In this document: one piece after another, positions 1 through 7,283 of the stretch
Layout of the letters: every line of letters starts with the position of its first letter
How positions within the stretch are numbered: position 1 is the stretch's first letter
NCBI GenBank assembly: GCA_937901345.1
Contig: CALCHM010000134.1
Location: 1-13,538, forward strand
Direction of reading: 5' to 3'
Origin: an uncultured Prevotella sp.
Lineage (GTDB): Bacteria; Bacteroidota; Bacteroidia; Bacteroidales; Bacteroidaceae
DNA length: 13,538 bases
The notes under the pieces: generated by a model
Told to the model about the DNA's origin: nothing
The model's input: only the letters and a program-made list of their open reading frames with translations
The model's database searches: none
Position numbers and translations under genes: made by a program

Positions 1-724
1 CCAACAAGCGCTTCCAGGTTGAGTTCAGGAAAGCTGTAATCTGTTCACGGTTGGCATCACTCATTTCTGTACAAATAAAGGGTTCTACAGCACTCTTGTA
101 AGTACCCACGCGGAACACCTGCATGTCAACGCCGAGCTTTTCAAGCAATTCCTTGTAGAAGATGGGCTGAGAAGCAAGTCCCTTCCATTCCAACATTCCC
201 GAGGGGTTCATCATAATCTTATCCGCAACAGATGACAAGTAATAACCGCCCTGATTATAGATTTCGGCGTAAGCAAGGATGAACTTTCCGCTCTCCTTAA
301 AGTCTACTAACGCCTTGCGGATTTCTTGGATCGTAGCTGCTTCCGTGTTCAACACTCCGCCCTTAAGGTAAATACCCTCAATCTTGGAATTCGTTTTAGC
401 TTCACGAATAGCTACAAGGATGTCGTCTAAACCTTGAGATTCGGCATAACCACCTCCCATAAGTTTATCTAGGGGATTGTCTTCTGCACGTTCTTCAACA
501 GTTGCATCTAAATCAACACAGAGTACACTATGCTCCGTAATCGTTGCAGGCACGTCGCCCACCGAGACAATCGCTCCAAGGACGCCAAAGAAAATCATTG
601 TGGCAAAGATGGAAGTAACAACACCACCAATAACAACTGCTAACAATGCTTGTAAAAAACCATAGAACCAAGATTTGCGTTCTACTACATATTTTACCTT
701 CATGGGTTGTGTTTGTTCTGACAT
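1..724 (-). CDS. sppA: Signal peptide peptidase SppA, N-terminal part (runs off the window)
   Basis: I translated this directly from the minus strand: 241 residues from the ATG at 724, still open at base 1. SppA is a membrane-anchored serine protease of the cell envelope that degrades leftover signal peptides. One hydrophobic anchor spans residues 23-53 and is preceded by a charged stretch (KVKYVVERK). The following domain is typical of the long '67K' SppA type, with segments SKIEGIYLKGG, YNQGGYYLSSVADKI and WKGLASQPIFYKELL. Residues 204-215 read FRVGTYKSAVEP, and Lys210 aligns with the catalytic lysine of E. coli SppA (Lys209). The nucleophilic serine lies in the second half of the protein, outside the window. 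The gene starts 72 nt after the exonuclease III stop on the same strand. I see no TAnnTTTG element in that gap, so co-transcription is likely. Confidence 0.93.
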   Translation of the reverse strand, partial: MSEQTQPMKVKYVVERKSWFYGFLQALLAVVIGGVVTSIFATMIFFGVLGAIVSVGDVPATITEHSVLCVDLDATVEERAEDNPLDKLMGGGYAESQGLDDILVAIREAKTNSKIEGIYLKGGVLNTEAATIQEIRKALVDFKESGKFILAYAEIYNQGGYYLSSVADKIMMNPSGMLEWKGLASQPIFYKELLEKLGVDMQVFRVGTYKSAVEPFICTEMSDANREQITAFLNSTWKRLL

Positions 725-796
725 AGTTTTAATGTTTATTGTGCTTGTGAATGCCACCCAATAACACATCATCGGCAGCAATTCAGATGAATATTA

Positions 797-1558
797 TCAG
801 TTTATTTCGTCAATAGTCACTTCTACGGGACAATGGTCAGACCCAAAAACATCGGCATGGATTTTTGCCCCAGTGAGTTTCTCGCGCAAACGTTCGGAAG
901 TCAGGAAATAGTCAATACGCCACCCTACGTTCTTCTCTCTTGCATGGAAACGATAACTCCACCAAGAATAGGCGCCTTCAAGAGTAGGATAGAAATGACG
1001 GAAGGTGTCGACAAATCCCACACTGAGGAGTGTGTCAAACTTACCACGTTCTTCGGGTGTAAATCCAGGATTCTTATGATTACCCTTGGGATTTTTAAGG
1101 TCTATTTCCTTATGCGCCACATTCAGGTCGCCACAAACCACAACAGGTTTAACAGCATCCAAACTTTGCAAGTAAGCGCGAAAATCATCTTCCCACTGCA
1201 TGCGATAATCCAAGCGTTTGAGACCATCCTGGGCGTTGGGCGTATAAACCGTCACCATGTAAAAATCAGAAAATTCCAAGGTAATAACGCGTCCTTCCAT
1301 ATCGTGCTCTGCAATGCCGATTCCGTAAGCAACCGAAAGAGGTGCTTTACGAGAAAATATTGCAGTGCCTGAATAACCTTTTTTTTCGGCGTAGTTCCAA
1401 TAGGAAGTGTACCCCTCAAATTGCAGGTCTAGTTGCCCAGCCTGCATTTTTGTTTCTTGCAGACAGAAGATGTCGGCATCCAATTGTTGGAATATATCGC
1501 GGAATCCCTTGTCGCAGCAGGCACGAATGCCATTGACGTTCCAAGAAATAAATTTCAT
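797..1558 (-). CDS. xth: Exodeoxyribonuclease III / class II AP endonuclease
   Basis: 253 residues, a normal length for the ExoIII/Ape1 family. The enzyme cuts DNA 5' of abasic sites in base excision repair and has 3'-5' exonuclease and 3'-phosphatase activity. The expected motifs appear in order: MKFISWNVNG with Asn7, LQETK with metal-binding Glu35, VTVYTPNA with Tyr105, GDLNVAH with Asp144 and Asn146, WRIDYFL, and the C-terminal GSDHCPV with Asp241 and His242. I chose the ATG at 1558 over the in-frame ATG at 1588 because the family begins exactly at MKFISWNVNG and because a promoter-like element sits at 1586-1593. The gene is divergent from the DUF1573 gene and lies upstream of sppA on the same strand. 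It is a housekeeping repair gene and nothing in it appears damaged. Confidence 0.96.
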   Translation of the reverse strand: MKFISWNVNGIRACCDKGFRDIFQQLDADIFCLQETKMQAGQLDLQFEGYTSYWNYAEKKGYSGTAIFSRKAPLSVAYGIGIAEHDMEGRVITLEFSDFYMVTVYTPNAQDGLKRLDYRMQWEDDFRAYLQSLDAVKPVVVCGDLNVAHKEIDLKNPKGNHKNPGFTPEERGKFDTLLSVGFVDTFRHFYPTLEGAYSWWSYRFHAREKNVGWRIDYFLTSERLREKLTGAKIHADVFGSDHCPVEVTIDEIN

Positions 1559-1585
1559 CGTGTAGACTATTAGTGAGTTTCCACG

Positions 1586-1593
1586 CAAAAATA
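1586..1593 (-). promoter_or_regulatory. Bacteroidetes -7 element for xth (TATTTTTG)
   Basis: Read on the minus strand, the bases are TATTTTTG, matching TAnnTTTG, the -7 element recognised by the Bacteroidetes primary sigma factor. It would give a leader of about 20 nt before the xth ATG at 1558. No good TTTG (-33) lies 19-21 nt upstream, so the call rests on one element plus position. Confidence 0.5.
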
Positions 1594-1618
1594 CTTAAAA
1601 ACTTTCACCTCTCCGCGT

Positions 1619-1644
1619 TTTGCCACGGAAATTCTGTAACTTTG
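1619..1644 (+). promoter_or_regulatory. Candidate promoter for the DUF1573-folA pair
   Basis: TAACTTTG at 1637-1644 matches the Bacteroidetes -7 consensus TAnnTTTG and sits 23 nt before the ATG at 1668. A TTTG lies at 1619-1622, but only 14 nt away rather than the usual 19-21, so the -33 assignment is doubtful. With the element at 1586-1593 it would form a divergent promoter pair. Confidence 0.5.
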
Positions 1645-1667
1645 CTTCAAATTAAAGCCTAGCAAGC

Positions 1668-2729
1668 ATGAAACATCTACTTTGTATTCTACTTTTCAGT
1701 ATATCTATTCCCCTTATAGCCCAACCTAAGGCACATTTCACTTCTCTTGAACAAAATCTAGGTGACATTGGATGGGAAATGCCTTCGAGCGCCACATTTG
1801 AACTGACCAATAAAGGCGACAAACCATTACACATTCTCCGTGTGCGTACGGATTGCGGTTGTACGGCCGTAGAATGGTCACGCGAAGCCATTGCTCCAGG
1901 ACAGACAACAAAGATTCGTGTGTCTTACGACGCTAAATTGTTGGGATCGTTCGAAAAATTGGTTGCAATCACCACCGATGCCGACACACGTCCAACTTAT
2001 CTACACTTAAAGGGGCGTGTAAAGAAGGATCTGACGTTCAACTCCAACGATTACGAAATTCATATCGGCGATTTCCATCTCAGCACGGATAACATTGAGT
2101 TTGATGATGTTAAGAAGGGGACAACACCGAAGTTTACACTGAATGTCATGAACGGGTCTTCCCATGCACTTCATCCAGCCTTAATGCACATGCCCGATTA
2201 CCTCACTGCTGTTAGTTCTCCAGAATTTATCCCTTCCGGGAAAACAGGAGAAATCACGTTTATTCTCAACAGCGACCTTGTTAAAGACTATGGGTTGACG
2301 CAGAAGACCATCTACTTGAGTCGCTTCTTGGGAGACAAGATTTCAGAAGAAAACGCGCTCAACGTTGCTGTAACTCTCTTGCCTGCACAACGCTCGACAA
2401 CAGGAAAATATACTTATGCGCCACGCATGGAACTTTCCGACACCACGCTAACATTCCCCACATTCGGAAAAAAGAAAAAACTCTCACAAACCATCCGCAT
2501 TAAAAATACGGGTAATGCTCCGCTCAACATCAGTCGATTACAAGTGTACAACTCGGGAATTGGCGTATCGCTCAACAAAAGCATAATCCAACCTGGCGCA
2601 CAAGCAAAACTCAAAATTACGCTTCACAACACGGAACGCAAACGCGGTAAGCGCGCTGTACTGCTTATCACGAACGATCCCGTTCAACCAAAGTTTACAA
2701 TCAAATTAAAACAGCAGGGGGAGAAATAA
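1668..2729 (+). CDS. DUF1573 exported protein with three Ig-like repeats
   Basis: 353 residues. A signal peptide is clear (MKHLLCILLF followed by SISIPLIAQ, cleavage near residue 19), so the protein is exported to the periplasm or outer surface. Residues 22-118 form a DUF1573 domain: FELTNKGDKPLHILRV, then the hallmark TDCGCT with Cys63 and Cys65, then IAPGQTTKIRVSYD and an LHLKGRV ending. Residues about 130-240 and 255-350 look like two further beta-sandwich repeats of the same class (for example IRIKNTGNAPLNISRL and LLITNDPVQPKFTIKLK) without the cysteine motif. DUF1573 proteins are abundant in Bacteroidetes and their biochemical role is not established. folA follows after 43 nt on the same strand, so the two are probably co-transcribed, though no functional link is evident. 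Confidence 0.88.
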   Translation: MKHLLCILLFSISIPLIAQPKAHFTSLEQNLGDIGWEMPSSATFELTNKGDKPLHILRVRTDCGCTAVEWSREAIAPGQTTKIRVSYDAKLLGSFEKLVAITTDADTRPTYLHLKGRVKKDLTFNSNDYEIHIGDFHLSTDNIEFDDVKKGTTPKFTLNVMNGSSHALHPALMHMPDYLTAVSSPEFIPSGKTGEITFILNSDLVKDYGLTQKTIYLSRFLGDKISEENALNVAVTLLPAQRSTTGKYTYAPRMELSDTTLTFPTFGKKKKLSQTIRIKNTGNAPLNISRLQVYNSGIGVSLNKSIIQPGAQAKLKITLHNTERKRGKRAVLLITNDPVQPKFTIKLKQQGEK

Positions 2730-2772
2730 TCCCCCCCCTTCCTAATCAACCACTGAACTTTTCAGACCACTT

Positions 2773-3261
2773 ATGATAAACATTATTTGCGCTTTAGCAG
2801 AAAACAACGCTATAGGTTTTGAAAACCGCTTGCTTTACCGTTTAAGCAACGACTTGCGACGTTTCAAAGAATTGACTTCTGGTCACACCGTTATCATGGG
2901 ACGCAAAACATTTGACTCTCTCCCCAAAGGTGCGCTACCCAATCGTCGTAACATTGTGCTCACACGCCAGCAAAATGTAACCATTCCTGGTGTAGAGATT
3001 TTTCATAGTCTCCCCGAAGCCCTTGAAGCATGCAGCACGGATGCCGAAATTTTCATCATGGGCGGCGAAACGGTTTACTCCGAAGGACTAGCACATGCTG
3101 AACGCCTCTACTTGACACACGTTCATCACACTCCCACCAATGCAGACGCATTTTTCCCTGAAATCAGCACGGAAGAATGGACTGCCACAGAGACTACAAA
3201 GTATGAGGCTGATGAAAAGAACGAATGCCCCTACTCTTTCACCACCTACGTACGCAAGTAA
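2773..3261 (+). CDS. folA: Dihydrofolate reductase
   Basis: 162 residues, the standard length for chromosomal DHFR. It reduces dihydrofolate to tetrahydrofolate with NADPH in the cytoplasm, supplying one-carbon units for thymidylate and purine synthesis; it is the target of trimethoprim. Visible landmarks: MINIICALAENNAIG at the N-terminus, the substrate-binding acid Asp27 in LSNDLRRF, the NADPH-binding HTVIMGRKTFDSLP, PNRRNIVLTR, and the IFIMGGETVY glycine pair followed by LYLTHVHH. Position 22, tryptophan in E. coli DHFR, is tyrosine here (LLYRL), and position 21 is leucine instead of proline. The start is the only sensible one: Met plus the conserved beta-strand follow directly. It is second in a unit with the DUF1573 gene and ends 20 nt before a strong hairpin terminator. 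Confidence 0.96.
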   Translation: MINIICALAENNAIGFENRLLYRLSNDLRRFKELTSGHTVIMGRKTFDSLPKGALPNRRNIVLTRQQNVTIPGVEIFHSLPEALEACSTDAEIFIMGGETVYSEGLAHAERLYLTHVHHTPTNADAFFPEISTEEWTATETTKYEADEKNECPYSFTTYVRK

Positions 3262-3281
3262 ACAGTAAGAACATACACAAC

Positions 3282-3332
3282 AAAAAAAGACTCAGCGAAA
3301 ACTTACACGTGTAAATTCTCGCTGAGTTTTTT
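3282..3332. terminator. Bidirectional intrinsic terminator between folA and tRNA-Gln
   Basis: Arms ACTCAGCGA (3290-3298) and TCGCTGAGT (3319-3327) pair perfectly. Inside them is a second perfect palindrome, TTACACGTGTAA (3303-3314). A run of T (3327-3332) follows on the plus strand and a run of A (3282-3288), read as T7, follows on the minus strand. It can therefore stop both folA transcription and the convergent tRNA-Gln transcript. Confidence 0.9.
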
Positions 3333-3333
3333 G

Positions 3334-3405
3334 TTGGGGTACCCGGACTCGAACCAGGAAAGACAGGACCAGAATCTGTAGTGTTGCCAATTACACCATA
3401 CCCCA
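3334..3405 (-). tRNA. tRNA-Gln (anticodon CTG)
   Basis: On the minus strand the 72 nt fold as a full cloverleaf. The 7-bp acceptor stem is TGGGGTA/TACCCCA, including the weak first pair T1-A72 characteristic of glutamine tRNAs. The D-arm includes TAATTGGCAA, and the T-arm is CCTGG-TTCGAGT-CCGGG. The anticodon loop TTCTGGT (plus-strand 3368-3374) places CTG in the anticodon, which reads CAG. The last pair of the anticodon stem (31-39) is A-C, not a Watson-Crick pair. CCA is not encoded: CAA follows the discriminator. A consensus promoter lies 41 nt upstream and a bidirectional terminator directly downstream. Confidence 0.93.
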
Positions 3406-3445
3406 AACGTTAGGTGTGAACCAAGATGCCCTCTTGATTCGGCGG

Positions 3446-3476
3446 CAAAAGTACAAACTTTTTTTATTCTGACAAA
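3446..3476 (-). promoter_or_regulatory. Consensus Bacteroidetes promoter of tRNA-Gln
   Basis: On the minus strand TTTG (3473-3476) is followed by exactly 19 nt and then TACTTTTG (3446-3453). This is the Bacteroidetes -33/-7 pattern with ideal spacing, in an A-rich context. It points at the tRNA, whose 5' end is at 3405, and would give a precursor leader of roughly 30-35 nt. It is the best promoter in the window. Confidence 0.85.
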
Positions 3477-3507
3477 CTTAGCACCCTTATTTTTTCTTTT
3501 CTTGTAC

Positions 3508-3555
3508 AAAAAAAACAGGAGGTGCGCTCCGTGGAATGGGGAGGCGCCTCCTGTT
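3508..3555 (-). terminator. Intrinsic terminator after the GH20 gene
   Basis: Read on the minus strand, AACAGGAGG (3547-3555) pairs with CCTCCTGTT (3514-3522). The stem continues inward through GC and CTCC/GGAG pairs with one mismatch and a bulge, and is followed by a T8 tract (3508-3515). The hairpin is long and GC-rich and lies about 50 nt past the hexosaminidase stop, ending the beta-galactosidase/hexosaminidase transcript. Confidence 0.88.
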
Positions 3556-3608
3556 TGGGTGGGTTCAACCCTGTTGGTGTGTTTGAAACGGGGTTGGGGT
3601 TTTATGCA

Positions 3609-6600
3609 TTACTTGACAACTACCTTTGTGCCGTTCACGATGTAGATGCCTGGGCGCGTTGCGCTGTCAGTGCGGCGACCGCTGAGGTCGTAGGTTGTTG
3701 CGCCCTTTTCATCGAGGTTTGCACCGATGATGGCAGTGGGGACTTCGACGTCGCTTTCCTGGAATTCCCATGTGCAAGCGCCCCAGAAATCTTTGAGGAG
3801 GATGTATTGCCAAGAGTTGGGGTTGGTGTACCAACTTGCTGAGCCGCTGTCGTTGATGATGCAGATGCCCGTCTTACCGTCGAGTGTGCGTTCTTCAAGA
3901 GTCCAGAGGTATTCCTGACCGAGTTTTACGGCAGTTTCACCGCTGTGTGCAGTGGGATAAGCGGCAGTTTCTGTTGCCTTGTTGTAGATGACAATCTTGC
4001 CGTTGTTCTTCTTTTCAATGCGCCAGAGGAAGCGGTCGGCGTCAGACTTGTCTGCGGGTACAACTAAGAGCGATGAAGCGTTGGCAGCTGCGTACTTGCC
4101 GAACCATACGTTGCGGATGTAGTAGTAGCAATCTTCCTTGAGACTCTGCGCGATGCTAGTGCGCTCCATTGCTTGGAACTGCTGGTAGATGGCGAGGAAT
4201 GCCATGTACTGTGCTTCGCTTACGGCGCCAGCTTCGAGGGCAGTCTTTGCGGGAGTGATGAGTTGCGCTTGGAGGAAGTCGAGGGCATCCTGCGTGTACT
4301 GGTTCATTTCACCTGGCTTCGCCTTGATAGTGAGGATTTCGCACTTCTTCACGAGGCCTTGGAGTTGTGCTGAGAAGTCAACCACTTCAACGATGGTCCA
4401 TGTGCCGTTGTAGCAGAGTGCAGCTTCGTCCTTAGCGTAAACGTCGCCTGAACATTCTGCGCTGAGACGCTTCACCTTGCCTGTCATTGCGGCATTGTAG
4501 CCGTCAACTGAAGAAATGGTAACAACGCCAGGGAGGTATGTGAAGTTTTGAGTAGCGATAGTAGCCTTGTCGATGCGAACGGCAGTGCCTTCGCCTTCAG
4601 CAACAGTGATGGGCGTGTTGTAGTTGCCCATGGTGAGTTTGTTGCCGCTGTAAAGGTTTGTCATGATGAAACCGCCTTCGGTAGCGGTGAACTGCCAGAG
4701 TTCTTCGGGTTCCGTCTGGGGTGTGTAGTGGAAGCGCACCTTGCCATCCTTTTCGTACATGGTAGAACCCATGTACTGGCGCTTGTAGTAAGTAGATGCC
4801 GAAACAATCTGGTACGTCTTTCCAGTCTGCGGCATGACTACGGGTGCAGCCTTGTAAGCATCGAGTGCCGTCTGGAGTGCTTCGAGTTTTTCTGCATCAC
4901 TTGTTGCAGCGTCGTAAGCATTCTGAAGTGCATCGTAGAGATCGGCAGCGGGATAACCAACGGCACCGCGTACGCTGTTCTTCAATACGTCTGCAGCATC
5001 GCGAACGAGTTGTTCTTCTGCAGTGTATTCTGTGGGTTCGATGAAGTGCTTGCCGTACTTATAGTCGAGCGCGTCGAGGATTTCGTCGTGCGTCTGCATA
5101 CGGCGGTAGAAACCTACCCAGTCCTTCTTTGCTGTGGGCAACCAACCGATTTCGGCAAGGGCGAACATACGGGGAAGGAGTTGGTATTCCACTTCGTCGA
5201 TGTCGTTGGTAGTTTCTGTCCACATGTTACCCTGTACACCGAGGGCGAATTCTTCACGTCCTGAAAGGTTGCTGAGGGGGTTGAAGGTGTAAATCTCATC
5301 GATGGTATTCACGAAGTTGTCGCCGTCGCTCCAACCACCGTTGTAGAGTTCGTCAACGAAACGGTCCTTAACGTAAGCCTGGAGGAAGTCGAGGTAGAGC
5401 ACCTGGTAAGGTACGATGATGGACTTCATGCCGCGGTCGGCAGCCTTTCCGCTGAAACCAATGCCGTTCCATGCCATCACTACGGGCTTGATTTTGTTGT
5501 TGTCGTTCCAGTGTGCCAAGAGTTCGTCCCACACGACGATGTCGCGGTTGTACTTTTCCTTAACATACGTACCGAGTTCTTCTACCAACCAACTCTGCAA
5601 CTGATGTACGCCATCAAGGCCGAGTTCTTCCACACGCTTCAAACAAAGTTCGTTTTTCGCCCATTGTTCTGTGGGACATTCGTCACCACCGAAGTGGATG
5701 TATTGGTGGGGGAACACTTCTGCGAGGTTGTCCATGATGCACTTGAGGAAGTCAATCACACGGTCGTCGCCAATGTTCAAGACGTCGTGAGAAATACCGC
5801 CGGGGATGCGCACTTCATATTTCTTCGTGGGGTCGCAACTGAACTCGGGATATGCCGTAACAGCAGCAACCATGTGACCGGGAAGGTCAACTTCGGGCAT
5901 GATTTCAATGTTGCGTGCAAGAGCATACGCCACAACTTCCTTCAAGTCTTCCTTAGAATACCACATGCCGCGACCGTATTCCGTGTCGTCGAAGAACTGC
6001 TGACCGTCGCCAGGATTACTGAACGAACCTGAGCGAATGGCACCCACTTCTGTGAGTTTGGGATATTCGGGGATTTCGATGCGCCATCCCTGGTCGTCAG
6101 TCAAGTGCCAGTGGAAGCGGTTCATCTTGTAGAGTGCCATGATGTCGAGCACCTTCTTTACTTCTTCCTTGTTAAAGAAGTGGCGTGCGATGTCGAGCAT
6201 GTAACCGCGGTGACCGAGGTGGGGTTTGTCGGTGATGGCAACGTAGGGGAGGGTCCAATCTGCGCCACTCTTTGCTTCAGAAAGGAAGAATTCGCGAGGC
6301 ATCAACTGCTTCAAAGTCTGAAGACCATAGAACCAACCAGAGAATTCAGACGCCTTGATTTCCACACCCGCTTCAGTGATGTTAAGCGTGTAACCTTCTT
6401 TGGGTTGTGTGGCATCTGTGCCAAACCAAATTTCACCCTGACCGGCAGTTTCACCTGCCTGCTTCACTGCCAACTCAATGCCTGATGCCACCTTGAGCTG
6501 CGCCGCAAACGCTTCTGCGTGTTCCTTCATCTGTTCGCCCGTGTAGGCAATCGCAGTGAGGGTGTTGACATTGAAGCGTGCTTCGTCGTTGGTGATTGTC

Positions 6601-7157
6601 AACGATGCGGGGTAGGGGATGATAGAAATCTTTCCGAGTTCTTCAAACGCCTTCACTTCAACGAACTTCACGGGGTTGTTCTGGTCGTTAGAACTATTCC
6701 AAAGACCTACACCGCGGTTTTCTGCAGGACCTCCCCAAAGGTTAAATGATACGTCTGAGTTGCCCATGGGATGAATTTCAAACGCTCCGCTATAGGTGCT
6801 AAAGGGAGTTTCGGTGATGGTGAACTTAGATACTTTGCCTGCAGTTGAAGTAGCCGCATGTACCTTTTGGTTGAGACTTGCTTCACCTACATAGAGGGTC
6901 AATCCCTTTTTGTTCGTAAACTGGTAACCGTCGGTTTCGTTACCCGTAATCTTCCACTGCTGAGCGTCGTTTGCAACAGGAGCAGACGTGGTGATTTCAG
7001 CACCACTTGAGGCTGCTGTTAAAGCATTGCCACCATTCATAAACTGAATGAGATACCACTTAGTGGTTTCGCCGTCGCTGATTGTGGGAAAACCCTGTGC
7101 CAAAAGGCTCATGCATCCGCAGAACAGGCACGACAGCATCATCGCAATTTTTTTCAT
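3609..7157 (-). CDS. Secreted GH20 beta-N-acetylhexosaminidase, multi-domain
   Basis: 1182 residues, much longer than a bare GH20 enzyme. It should remove terminal beta-linked GlcNAc or GalNAc by substrate-assisted catalysis. Order: signal peptide 1-21 (ending SLLAQ); ricin-like lectin module about 26-170 with a QQW motif at 66-68; GH20 N-terminal domain 175-305; catalytic barrel 308-700, with HRGYMLDIARHF (Arg317), HWHLTDDQGWR, PEVDLPGH, the catalytic pair Asp492-Glu493 in HFGGDECP, and Tyr588/Asp590 in VLYLD; a helical FIVAR-like segment 712-772; a second lectin-like module 776-925; a helical linker 928-1000; a third lectin-like module 1008-1135; and a sorting tail 1140-1182 (YDLSGRR, then GIYIVNGTKVVVK). 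I prefer the ATG at 7157 to the in-frame ATG at 7241 because it begins the signal peptide and the upstream one lies inside an inverted repeat. It follows the beta-galactosidase on the same strand after 126 nt. The tail suggests type IX secretion or surface attachment. Confidence 0.93.
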   Translation of the reverse strand: MKKIAMMLSCLFCGCMSLLAQGFPTISDGETTKWYLIQFMNGGNALTAASSGAEITTSAPVANDAQQWKITGNETDGYQFTNKKGLTLYVGEASLNQKVHAATSTAGKVSKFTITETPFSTYSGAFEIHPMGNSDVSFNLWGGPAENRGVGLWNSSNDQNNPVKFVEVKAFEELGKISIIPYPASLTITNDEARFNVNTLTAIAYTGEQMKEHAEAFAAQLKVASGIELAVKQAGETAGQGEIWFGTDATQPKEGYTLNITEAGVEIKASEFSGWFYGLQTLKQLMPREFFLSEAKSGADWTLPYVAITDKPHLGHRGYMLDIARHFFNKEEVKKVLDIMALYKMNRFHWHLTDDQGWRIEIPEYPKLTEVGAIRSGSFSNPGDGQQFFDDTEYGRGMWYSKEDLKEVVAYALARNIEIMPEVDLPGHMVAAVTAYPEFSCDPTKKYEVRIPGGISHDVLNIGDDRVIDFLKCIMDNLAEVFPHQYIHFGGDECPTEQWAKNELCLKRVEELGLDGVHQLQSWLVEELGTYVKEKYNRDIVVWDELLAHWNDNNKIKPVVMAWNGIGFSGKAADRGMKSIIVPYQVLYLDFLQAYVKDRFVDELYNGGWSDGDNFVNTIDEIYTFNPLSNLSGREEFALGVQGNMWTETTNDIDEVEYQLLPRMFALAEIGWLPTAKKDWVGFYRRMQTHDEILDALDYKYGKHFIEPTEYTAEEQLVRDAADVLKNSVRGAVGYPAADLYDALQNAYDAATSDAEKLEALQTALDAYKAAPVVMPQTGKTYQIVSASTYYKRQYMGSTMYEKDGKVRFHYTPQTEPEELWQFTATEGGFIMTNLYSGNKLTMGNYNTPITVAEGEGTAVRIDKATIATQNFTYLPGVVTISSVDGYNAAMTGKVKRLSAECSGDVYAKDEAALCYNGTWTIVEVVDFSAQLQGLVKKCEILTIKAKPGEMNQYTQDALDFLQAQLITPAKTALEAGAVSEAQYMAFLAIYQQFQAMERTSIAQSLKEDCYYYIRNVWFGKYAAANASSLLVVPADKSDADRFLWRIEKKNNGKIVIYNKATETAAYPTAHSGETAVKLGQEYLWTLEERTLDGKTGICIINDSGSASWYTNPNSWQYILLKDFWGACTWEFQESDVEVPTAIIGANLDEKGATTYDLSGRRTDSATRPGIYIVNGTKVVVK

Positions 7158-7226
7158 AGAATTATAGTGAGTTAGAAATGAATATTTTCTTGTTAGAGGA
7201 GTTTTCAACTGCCCCTTGAATGGGCA

Positions 7227-7268
7227 AATCATCATTCTCACCTTTTTACGGGTTTGAGAATGATGATT
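7227..7268 (-). terminator. Intercistronic stem-loop between the GH2 and GH20 genes
   Basis: A perfect 14-bp inverted repeat, AATCATCATTCTCA at 7227-7240 and its complement at 7255-7268, with a 14-nt loop. It starts 16 nt after the beta-galactosidase stop. In the direction of transcription only TTT-free sequence (TGCCC) follows the stem, so it is a poor Rho-independent terminator. It could instead attenuate read-through, stabilise the upstream mRNA end or mark a processing site. A weaker 4-bp hairpin (7211-7225) follows. Confidence 0.5.
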
Positions 7269-7283
7269 GCTGCTATTGCATGT

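Noticed and set aside
833..1372. Plus-strand frame of 179 codons
   Set aside because: It is antisense to exonuclease III, whose active-site motifs are all present.
2717..2738. G5/C5 hairpin with a C8 run at the end of the DUF1573 gene
   Set aside because: The stem is only 5 bp with the stop codon in its loop, and no T tract follows; co-transcription with folA is more likely.
3303..3509. Minus-strand open frame of 68 codons
   Set aside because: It covers the tRNA-Gln gene, its promoter and the terminator; it is not a protein gene.
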